From Gracilimonas sp040117685 (GTDB lineage Bacteria > Bacteroidota > Rhodothermia > Balneolales > Balneolaceae): a stretch of DNA of 64,000 nt. Shown here piece after piece: positions 57,269 through 64,000 of this stretch. The position numbers and the translations under genes are program-made. How positions within the stretch are numbered: the first letter of the stretch is position 1; every line of letters starts with the position of its first letter. The notes beneath the pieces were generated by a model. That model saw nothing but the letters and a program-made list of their open reading frames with translations. It was not told the DNA's origin and made no database searches. The DNA lies in the NCBI RefSeq assembly GCF_040117685.2, contig NZ_JBEDYP020000002.1, forward strand, positions 124,001 through 188,000, in the 5' to 3' direction.

Positions 57269-57333
57269 AAATATTGATTTTTTAGATGTTCATTACCTTT
57301 AACCCGGTACTAAAACTGATGTTCCCGATTTAA

Positions 57334-58989
57334 TCAGTCAGACTTGGTGTACACCTTTTCACCGGCTACCCAGGTTTCAAGCACATCTATCTTATACATA
57401 TCTTTGGCCGGGACCTTAAAATAATCCTGGTCTATAATTACAAAGTCAGCCCATTTTCCTTCTTCGATGGAACCGAGTACTTCTTCCTGATGGGCAGCAT
57501 AAGCCGCATCAATAGTGAAGGCCTTAAGAGCGTGCTCTCTGCTCAGGGACTCATCCGGATACCAGCCGCCCGGAGGGGTTCCTTCATGATCCATTCTTGT
57601 TACAGCAGAATATAGTCCCCAAAATGGGTTCGAAGGCTCTACCGGAAAGTCGGAACCCGCAGCAACGATTGTACCCTGATCTAAGAAAGTCTGCCAGGCA
57701 TAACCGCCTTCAATGCGTTCTTCCCCCACACGATCAACCGCCATATTTTTGTCGCTGGTGGCATGGCGGGGCTGCATGGAAGCTATAATATCCAGCTCTG
57801 CGAATCGTGGAATATCTTCAAGTGATACGATTTGCGCGTGTTCAATTCGGTGACGAAGTCCCTGGTTGCCAAGTTCATCGCGCACATGGGCAAAAGCATT
57901 CAGGATCACACGGTTTGCACGATCCCCAATTGCGTGCACGTTGGTTTGAAATCCGGCTGAAGCCGTTGTCATCATGATTTCATTAAATTCGTCCTGATCG
58001 GCAAAAAGAAGCCCACGGTTCCCCGGATCATCCGAGTAAGGCTCAATCATGGCAGCTCCCCGGCTTCCGAGCGCACCGTCAGAATAGAGCTTCACGCTTC
58101 TGAGTGCTAACCGGTCGTTCGCGTATGAATCAACCGGGCCATTTTGAGAGAGTTCTTCAAAAGCAGTCATCCCTCCAATCATAGCATAGATACGGCCTGT
58201 CATTTTGCCCTGGTCGGCAAACTCTTTATAAATCTCCCAGTTTGTTGCACTTACTCCTGCATCATGGACGGAGGTAAGGCCCATTCTCGCCATTTGCTCA
58301 AGAGCCAGCTCCAGTGCACGCTTTCTTTCCACTTCTGTGGGTTCGGGAATAATTTCCATAATGTAGTTTTCTGCCGCATCTACAAATACACCCGTTGCTT
58401 CTCCGTTGGTATCCCGGATTATTTTTCCACCTTGTGGATCAGGAGTATCTTTACTGATTTGAGCCAGTTCAAGGGCTTTACTATTCACCCATCCTGCATG
58501 GCCATCTATGCGGGAGAGATACACCGGCCGGTCGGGAACAACCCGATCCAGGTCTTCTGCCGTTGGAAATTCATTTTCTTCCCACAGGGTTTGGTTCCAG
58601 CCGCGGCCTTGTATCCATTCCAAATCCGGGTTCGCTTCAGCATAAGCCTTAATGGTATCAAGGGTAGCTTCCAGTGATTCTATCCCGGCTACATTCACGT
58701 TCAGTTCCTGGAACCCAAGTCCCATTACGTGACCGTGGGCATCTATTAAACCAGGGAGTACGGTCTTTCCTGCTAAATCAATAATCTCTCCCCCGGCTTC
58801 TTCCGATAACTCCTGTCCACCCACCTTTTTAATTTTTCCATCTTCAACAACCATGGTCCTAAAGGTAACCAGTGAATCTGCGGAGAAGGTATAACCGTTG
58901 GCATTAATAAAAGTCTTGACGTCTCCGGAATTCGTACAGGCACTGATTGAAAATCCGAGTACAAAAAGTAGAATGAATAGCTTTTTCAT
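57334..58989 (-). CDS. Exported amidohydrolase, YtcJ-like
   Basis: 551 residues with a lipoprotein signal (MKKLFILLFVLGFSISAC-T). YtcJ/metal-dependent hydrolase features: PGLIDAHGHVMGLG (HxH), LYSDGALGSRGAAM, QTNVHAIGDRANRVIL, RHRIEHAQIVSLEDI and VAAGSDFPVEPSNPF. It ends with a GKWADFVIIDQDYF strand. This amidohydrolase branch is widespread; the substrate is unknown. It is separated from the lipoprotein gene by 65 bp and from the Nudix gene by 121 bp, so it is probably a single unit. Confidence 0.88.
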   Translation of the reverse strand: MKKLFILLFVLGFSISACTNSGDVKTFINANGYTFSADSLVTFRTMVVEDGKIKKVGGQELSEEAGGEIIDLAGKTVLPGLIDAHGHVMGLGFQELNVNVAGIESLEATLDTIKAYAEANPDLEWIQGRGWNQTLWEENEFPTAEDLDRVVPDRPVYLSRIDGHAGWVNSKALELAQISKDTPDPQGGKIIRDTNGEATGVFVDAAENYIMEIIPEPTEVERKRALELALEQMARMGLTSVHDAGVSATNWEIYKEFADQGKMTGRIYAMIGGMTAFEELSQNGPVDSYANDRLALRSVKLYSDGALGSRGAAMIEPYSDDPGNRGLLFADQDEFNEIMMTTASAGFQTNVHAIGDRANRVILNAFAHVRDELGNQGLRHRIEHAQIVSLEDIPRFAELDIIASMQPRHATSDKNMAVDRVGEERIEGGYAWQTFLDQGTIVAAGSDFPVEPSNPFWGLYSAVTRMDHEGTPPGGWYPDESLSREHALKAFTIDAAYAAHQEEVLGSIEEGKWADFVIIDQDYFKVPAKDMYKIDVLETWVAGEKVYTKSD

Positions 58990-59110
58990 GGGTATTTATT
59001 GGTTAGAATTTTGCTGAATATAAGGAAAGAAAAGCGCTTTGATAAGCGTTTTGCAAGCTTTGAGGTTTTCCCTTACACTTTTATTTATACTGAAGTCTTC
59101 AAGAACCGGA

Positions 59111-59548
59111 TCACCGGACAAGTTCATCCCAGAGAGAAGGGTTAATAAAATCCGGAGCGGTATTTAATTCTGAAATTTCCTCTCGGCTAAAGAAATCTAT
59201 ATTCCGCAATAGCTGCCGACCTGTACTTATCTCAGGATCTGATCCGAGTTTTAGTTTACCGCCTTCCTGATTTACAATATAATAGAATTCAATGGCATGA
59301 ATCGCGCCTTGAATAACCTCATTTATATGAACCTGTTTACCAACAGATATAATGAGTCCGGTTTCTTCTCTGAATTCACGAATGAGTGCATCCTCAAGAG
59401 ATTCACCAAATTCAACTCCACCGCCTGGTGGAATCCAGGTCCATTGGTTTGTAACCGGAGACATCAGCTCCACAAGTAAAAGCTTTCCCTCATTAAGTAA
59501 CAACCCACAAGATCGAACGCGTACCCGATTCGTGTAAGAAGCTGACAT
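59111..59548 (-). CDS. Nudix hydrolase
   Basis: 145 residues. Nudix box GGGVEFGESLEDALIREFRE, continuing ETGL, has the G-x5-E-x7-REUxEExGU pattern with all key residues. The N-terminal part RVRSCGLLLNEGKLLLVEL and the WTWIPPGG segment are typical. It removes nucleoside-diphosphate-linked groups, with substrate unknown. Its start overlaps the pyrG stop by one base (TAATG), so it is translated with pyrG; a nucleotide-cleaning role next to CTP synthase is plausible. Confidence 0.9.
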   Translation of the reverse strand: MSASYTNRVRVRSCGLLLNEGKLLLVELMSPVTNQWTWIPPGGGVEFGESLEDALIREFREETGLIISVGKQVHINEVIQGAIHAIEFYYIVNQEGGKLKLGSDPEISTGRQLLRNIDFFSREEISELNTAPDFINPSLWDELVR

Positions 59549-61205
59549 TATGAATTTTCAGTTACAGCTTTCTTCGCCTTTCGCGGCTTATACAGCTTCG
59601 AAGATTTTGCATATTTCAGACTGGCTTTCACAAAATCCACAAAAAGCGGATGCGGATTATTCACGGTACTTCTTAATTCGGGGTGAAACTGAACACCCAC
59701 AAACCATGGATGATCCGGTATCTCTACAATTTCCACCAAGTCCCGTTCGGGGTTCATTCCCGCCAAAACCATTGCGTTTTCCGTCAATTTGTACCGGAGG
59801 TTGTTATTCACTTCATATCGGTGACGATGGCGCTCTTCAATAATCTCCTCACCATACGCATCATAAGACTTGGTACCCTTCTTAAGTTTGCAGGTGTATT
59901 TACCCAGCCGCATGGTTCCGCCCATATTTTCGATATTCTTTTGATCGTGCATAATATCGATAATGGGGTATTCGGAATCTTCACCAAATTCAGTACTGTT
60001 GGCATCTTCCCAACCACACACATCCCGTGCATACTCGATAACCGCACACTGCATACCCAGGCATATGCCAAAAAATGGGATATCGTTTATTCTGGCGTAC
60101 TCAACAGCGGCTAACTTTCCGGAGATTCCACGCCCGCCAAAACCCGGAGCCACCAAAACACCAGATATATCTTTGAATTCTTTTTCAACATTCTTGCGGG
60201 TCAGGTTGTCTGACTGAATCCACCTGATATTTACTTTACAGTCGTTTACCGCACCGGCATGGATAAATGCCTCAACAATAGATTTGTAAGAATCGTGGTG
60301 CTCAACGTACTTCCCAACCAGTGCAATATTTATATCTCCGGAGGGATTACAAACCGCCTCCACAAAACCAATCCAGTTATCCAGGTTTGGCTCTTCCGTT
60401 TTTAGTTTCAGCTTTTCAATTACCCTTTTATCGAGACCTTCTTCCTGCATCAAAAGCGGAACTTCATAAATACTACGGGCATCGCGTGATTCGATCACGT
60501 CCTCCAAATCCACATTACAGAACTGAGCTACTTTCCGGCGAATAGTTTCGTCAAGGTGGTGTTCGGTACGGCAGACCAGGATATCGGGCTGAAGTCCGCT
60601 TTCCGACAAGGTTTTAACCGAATGCTGGGTGGGCTTGGTTTTCAACTCTCCGGCTGCTGCCAGGTATGGAACCAGTGTCAGGTGAATGGAAAGGGTGTTT
60701 TGGCGGCCAACATTATACCGCAACTGACGAACGGCTTCAATGTAAGGCAAGCTCTCGATATCACCCACGGTACCGCCAATTTCTATAATCACCACATCAT
60801 AATTCCCGGACTGCCCCAGTTTGAGCACATGAGACTGAATCTCATCGGTGATATGAGGAATTACCTGAACCGTTTTCCCAAGATAAGCTCCCTGTCGCTC
60901 CTTCGTAATCACATCATAATAAATACGACCGGTAGTCACATTATTACTTTGTGATGTTTTGATATCCAGAAATCGCTCGTAGTGCCCAAGGTCCAGATCG
61001 GTTTCAGCACCGTCATCGGTTACATAAACTTCACCGTGTTCGTAGGGTTCATGGTTCCCGGATCCACATTGATATAAGGATCCAGTTTTTGAACGGTTAC
61101 TTTGAGGCCTTGCGCAACCAACAGACGACCGAGAGATGCACAAATGATTCCTTTTCCGAGCGAAGATGTAACTCCTCCGGTTACAAAAATATATTTGGTG
61201 GACAT
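59548..61205 (-). CDS. pyrG: CTP synthase, interrupted by an apparent 1-base frameshift
   Basis: CTP synthase makes CTP from UTP with ATP and glutamine. The N-terminus is in one frame (MSTKYIFVTGGVTSSLGKGI, then LDPYINVDPGTMNP) and the rest in another (YEHGEVYVTDDGAETDLDLG through a glutamine-amidotransferase domain with GVLVAPGFGGRG, FFGICLGMQCAV and FHPEL). The switch is in AACCCTAC, minus strand, at the GGG run 61045-61047: one added base there joins MNP to YEHG and gives 552 residues, the normal size. The C-terminus couples to the Nudix gene. A homopolymer undercall in the sequence is most likely; true inactivation would be surprising for this generally essential gene. Confidence 0.88.
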
Positions 61206-61283
61206 GCGGGAAATGAGTGTAGTTGATGGATGTAAAATATAGGAGGTTCCCTACCCCCATTCAATGCAGAATGGCAAGAAAAG

Positions 61284-62147
61284 CTACTTTGTTTTCCACA
61301 TGTTATCCACAACCCGCTTCAGCACATCCGGCTTATCGGAGAAAATACCGCTCACTCCCTGGTTAATCATTTTTCCCATCTGCCTTTCTTTATTTACGGT
61401 ATACACAAAAACAGGAATATTATGCCTTTGGGTATCTTCTGTCCATCTTTTTGTGTACTGACGCCTGCTGCAATTAAAAGCATCAGCGGTATAATCCTCA
61501 ACCAATTCGGAAGGAAGCCGGCGGGACGACTGCTTCTTTTCGTACAGCAATGCCGCCGAGATGTCCACATCCAGCTGTTTAAGATGAGATATAGCCCGAT
61601 AATCAAAACTGGAGAACAATACATAGTCCTCCATGTCATACTTTTTCACCAAATTTAGTGTCTTCTCTTCAATGCCCCCGAGGTGTTCATCCGTCACAGC
61701 TTCGGTTTTAATTTCGATGTTGAGCGCTATTCTATCCTTGGCAAATTGAAGCACTTCTTCCAGCGTGGGGATTTGTTCACCGGCATGTTCTCTTCCAAAC
61801 CAAAGTCCCGCATCTAACTTTCGTAACTCCGTTAAAGTGTAGTCAGCTACTTTGCCGGTACCGTTGGTGGTGCGGTCTAACGTTTCATCATGAAAAACAA
61901 CCGGAACGCCATCCTTGCTTAGTAAAATATCGAGCTCGATCATTTCGGCTCCCATTTCATAAGCTGCCTTAAATGCCGCCATCGTATTTTCGGGATAATA
62001 GGCACTGGCTCCCCTGTGGCCAATCACTACAAAATTATCTTCGGAGCCGGAATATAGTTTTACGGGTAGGTTCACTGATGCTGGCTGTGAATTAACATTT
62101 ATACTTGCCAGCAATAATAAGGGGATTAGGTAAAAAAGAAATCTCAA
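61284..62147 (-). CDS. Exported glycerophosphodiester phosphodiesterase
   Basis: 287 residues with a signal peptide (MRFLFYLIPLLLLASINVNS). GDPD motifs: VVIGHRGASAYYPENTMAAF, AEMIELDILLSKDGVPVVFH and DETLDRTTNGTGKVADYT, then LNIEIKTEAV and a C-terminal GVSGIFSDKPDVL. It hydrolyses glycerophosphodiesters to glycerol 3-phosphate and an alcohol, probably in the periplasm. It is 78 bp upstream of pyrG on the same strand. A short palindrome lies about 40-60 bp upstream of its start. Confidence 0.9.
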   Translation of the reverse strand: MRFLFYLIPLLLLASINVNSQPASVNLPVKLYSGSEDNFVVIGHRGASAYYPENTMAAFKAAYEMGAEMIELDILLSKDGVPVVFHDETLDRTTNGTGKVADYTLTELRKLDAGLWFGREHAGEQIPTLEEVLQFAKDRIALNIEIKTEAVTDEHLGGIEEKTLNLVKKYDMEDYVLFSSFDYRAISHLKQLDVDISAALLYEKKQSSRRLPSELVEDYTADAFNCSRRQYTKRWTEDTQRHNIPVFVYTVNKERQMGKMINQGVSGIFSDKPDVLKRVVDNMWKTK

Positions 62148-62185
62148 ATTGACAGAAGATTTTTGAAATGCGCAGATTACCCCAT

Positions 62186-62207
62186 AATAACAAGGCAGGT
62201 TGTTATT
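62186..62207. promoter_or_regulatory. Short inverted repeat upstream of the GDPD gene
   Basis: AATAACAA (62186-62193) and TTGTTATT (62200-62207) are perfect inverted copies with a 6-base gap, 39-60 bp before the GDPD start. It could be an operator or a weak stem; no T-run follows on either strand. Confidence 0.3.
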
Positions 62208-62233
62208 GATATAAAAAAACTGCTAACAATGAA

Positions 62234-62584
62234 TTAATTTTGTGAGCTTATCACTCGCTTGATGGCTTTGTGTAAAAGGGAATCGAATGCGCCTGAGTGA
62301 GTAATAATACTATACATGAAATATAATCCTACCATTGTGGTAATACTTCCAAACACGGTCATGATGGTAGCCAGCCAAAACGGCTGAATGCTATTTATCA
62401 ATGAAAGCGCTACCACAGACGTGCCTAAAAAAATCTGAGTTATGGCCGACACAAAATGCAGTCCATTTATGGAGTGCACACGATCCATGAAATCAGAGAT
62501 GCCTGTAGCCTTACGGTTGGTTATATTGAGTTGCTCTAAACCATCGCTAACTAATGGGTTTTTATGTTTCTCTTCTTCAAACAT
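62234..62584 (-). CDS. Small two-helix membrane protein
   Basis: 116 residues. A charged N-terminus (MFEEEKHKNPLVSDGLEQ) is followed by two helices (FVSAITQIFLGTSVVALSLI and FWLATIMTVFGSITTMVGLY) and a basic end (LHKAIKRVISSQ). No recognised family. It lies between the GDPD gene and the divergent rlmB gene. Function unknown. Confidence 0.6.
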   Translation of the reverse strand: MFEEEKHKNPLVSDGLEQLNITNRKATGISDFMDRVHSINGLHFVSAITQIFLGTSVVALSLINSIQPFWLATIMTVFGSITTMVGLYFMYSIITHSGAFDSLLHKAIKRVISSQN

Positions 62585-62660
62585 GTCCTTTATTTTTTAG
62601 CTAACCTGTCTTCTGACACTCATTTATTATAATGAAACTAAAACGACTTTAAAATTTTTT

Positions 62661-63416
62661 ATGAGCAAATCTGAAAACTTTTTCATCTATGGACGCAATC
62701 CGGTAGAGGAAGCGCTCCAAAATCAACCTGCCGAAATTGACAAAATTTACGTCAAGAATAATATCAAGCCTTCTTCTTATCAAAATATTTCTGAGCTTGC
62801 AGATACCAACGATGTCCCTTTGGTTAAGGTTCCCGGCCCAAAAATTTTCAGCCTGGTTGGCAAGGTCAACGACCAGGGATTTGTCGCTCAAATGAGTACA
62901 GTGTCTTACACGCCCTTTTTTGATTGGGTGGAGACATTAATTATGTCAAAAAATCCGGCCGTGCTGCTTTTACATGGCATTGAAGACCCGCATAACTTCG
63001 GAGCCATCTTACGTTCCGCCGCCGCCGCAGGTATGGATGCCGTTATCATCCCGATGCAAAATCAGGCTCCCGTTAATTCCACAGTATTTAAAACTTCAGC
63101 AGGTACTGCGGGCAGAATACCTGTCATCCGTATTCATGACATCAACCAGGGGATTAAAGACCTCACAGCTACCGGCTTTTCCATTGTTGGTCTGGATGGC
63201 TCTGGTAAGAAATCGCTATGGGAAGCTGACCTGAATAAACCCGTGGCCTTTTTAGTGGGAAGCGAAGGTGAAGGAATTCACCCCGAAAACTTAAAGCGAT
63301 GCAATGAGGTGATACACATTCCTATGCAACATAATGTAGAATCTCTGAATGCTTCAGTGAGTGCTGCCTTAGTCAGCTATGAGTGGATGCGCCAAAATCC
63401 TGCAACCGATTCATAA
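62661..63416 (+). CDS. rlmB: 23S rRNA (guanosine-2'-O-)-methyltransferase RlmB-like
   Basis: 251 residues. SpoU-family enzyme expected to methylate G2251 in 23S rRNA. N-terminal substrate-binding domain FFIYGRNPVEEALQNQPAEI; SPOUT-type knot motifs LLLHGIEDPHNFGAILRSA, FLVGSEGEGIHPENLKRC and IPMQHNVESLNASVSAALVS. Length is normal. It converges with the DUF1343 gene with a 2-bp gap. Confidence 0.92.
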   Translation: MSKSENFFIYGRNPVEEALQNQPAEIDKIYVKNNIKPSSYQNISELADTNDVPLVKVPGPKIFSLVGKVNDQGFVAQMSTVSYTPFFDWVETLIMSKNPAVLLLHGIEDPHNFGAILRSAAAAGMDAVIIPMQNQAPVNSTVFKTSAGTAGRIPVIRIHDINQGIKDLTATGFSIVGLDGSGKKSLWEADLNKPVAFLVGSEGEGIHPENLKRCNEVIHIPMQHNVESLNASVSAALVSYEWMRQNPATDS

Positions 63417-63418
63417 CA

Positions 63419-64000
63419 TCAGTATAGAAGGTATGGGGTGCGTTGCTCTTTGAATGCTTTAACATCAGCTTGCCACGAAGGAATTTCTTCGTTGTTTTCC
63501 ATGATTGATTTCAGGTTGATACCATAAAGTTTATTAGCAAAGGCCTTCATCTCAAAGTTAGGGGTATGAGCCCGGGCATACTTCAGCAAGTCCAGTCCTA
63601 ACCGTACCGGGTCCGTATCTTCATAATCTCCCTGAAGGGAAACCCGAATTCCGGTGCACTCCTGCCCTTCATGCTTTGGATGTATTGCTTTACCCAGAAT
63701 GGATCGGGGGGTGAAAGTAATGGAATCCAATACTACAGAGTGCTTCAACTCCAGTTCTCTAAGTTCTTCCTTACTGATCTCAAAATCAGGAGCTCCGATA
63801 GTCAGAAAAGGATTTTCTGTTCCCCTTCCTTCAGAAAGATTTGTTCCTTCAAAAATTACCGTGCCGGGGTAAAAAAATGCATGTTCAATTGCAGGCAGGT
63901 TTGGAGAAGGGGCCATCCACTGCAACCCTGTATCGGGCCAGCGCATATCGCGCTCCCAGCCTGATGTTTTTATCACTTTGTAGTTCGGCTTGGCAGGCAA
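63419..64000 (-). CDS. DUF1343/NamZ-like protein (5' end outside window)
   Basis: C-terminal 193 residues are visible; the frame is open to the right edge. The motif series GWERDMRWPDTGLQWMAPSP, then FYPGTVIFEGTNLSEGRGT and NPFLTIGAPDF, is the DUF1343 signature. Characterised members (NamZ) are exo-acting beta-N-acetylmuramidases that release MurNAc from the non-reducing ends of peptidoglycan fragments. Here it would complement AnmK and the GH3 fusion in cell-wall recycling. Catalytic residues of the missing N-terminal part cannot be checked. Confidence 0.86.
   Translation of the reverse strand: MPAKPNYKVIKTSGWERDMRWPDTGLQWMAPSPNLPAIEHAFFYPGTVIFEGTNLSEGRGTENPFLTIGAPDFEISKEELRELELKHSVVLDSITFTPRSILGKAIHPKHEGQECTGIRVSLQGDYEDTDPVRLGLDLLKYARAHTPNFEMKAFANKLYGINLKSIMENNEEIPSWQADVKAFKEQRTPYLLY

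Noticed and set aside
59548..61205. Calling pyrG a true pseudogene
   Set aside because: Only one base in a homopolymer is involved, and all motifs are intact on both sides, so an error is more likely.
1..64000. tRNA or rRNA genes
   Set aside because: No cloverleaf-like or rRNA-like stretch was recognised when reading the intergenic gaps; a tRNAscan or Rfam search would be decisive.

Overview
The window is about 64 kb of a bacterial chromosome with dense, mostly housekeeping gene content. TonB-receptor/DUF4249 and DUF4159 exported proteins, DUF5916 and DUF4097 proteins, a Bacteroidota-type histone-H1-like protein (Hc1 family) and promoter-like TTTG/TAnnTT spacing all point to the Bacteroidota/Balneolota/Rhodothermota group. 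A Balneolales-type marine bacterium (Gracilimonas/Balneola-like) is my best guess; this is an inference from gene content, not a database result. No rRNA, tRNA, CRISPR array, prophage or complete insertion sequence was recognised.

Layout. 1-4.4 kb: a TonB-dependent receptor (cut by the left edge), its DUF4249 lipoprotein, a DUF4159 protein and a PhnB-like VOC protein. 4.5-6.6 kb: dnaG. 6.8-14.2 kb: a GH3/beta-lactamase fusion, a two-domain cytidine deaminase, an amino-acid-kinase-like protein, an Hc1 gene, a class A beta-lactamase-like lipoprotein and small exported proteins. 14.4-17.9 kb: pyruvate dehydrogenase (pdhA-pdhB-pdhC). 18.2-20.9 kb: alaS. 21-28.4 kb: membrane proteins, a ferredoxin-NADP reductase, an outer-membrane barrel, a four-repeat membrane protein, a receiver-only response regulator, a D-amino-acid oxidase and a Fur-MerC pair. 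28.6-35.1 kb: amidohydrolase, creatininase family, Bax-inhibitor family, DUF2892 and DUF5916 proteins. 35.2-38.3 kb: an ECF sigma / HEAT anti-sigma / DUF4097 x2 operon. 38.5-46.4 kb: tex, a class III aminotransferase, a DUF433-DUF5615 toxin-antitoxin-like pair, anmK and a threonine synthase carrying a LeuA-type regulatory domain. 46.4-50.1 kb: lysC-dapB-dapA-dapD. 50.3-64 kb: a DUF819 protein, a repeat-rich spacer, a pseudo-beta-lactamase operon, an ankyrin protein, a PA0069-type radical SAM protein, an exported amidohydrolase, GDPD-pyrG-Nudix, rlmB and a truncated DUF1343/NamZ gene.

Functional themes. Three genes fit N-acetylmuramic-acid recycling (the GH3/NagZ-like fusion, AnmK and the DUF1343/NamZ-like protein). 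The aspartate-family pathway is represented by lysC, dapB, dapA, dapD, a class III aminotransferase able in principle to serve as succinyl-DAP aminotransferase, and threonine synthase.

The points most worth a second look are: the threonine synthase-LeuA-type regulatory-domain fusion; an apparent one-base frameshift in pyrG; degenerate 7-8 bp tandem arrays in inverted orientation that begin at the stop codons of neighbouring genes; an 18-bp-terminal-inverted-repeat 205-bp element; a duplicated 112-bp repeat containing a REP-like palindrome; a catalytically dead beta-lactamase relative in a tight operon; and a cytidine deaminase in which the first of two domains, not the second, is degenerate.
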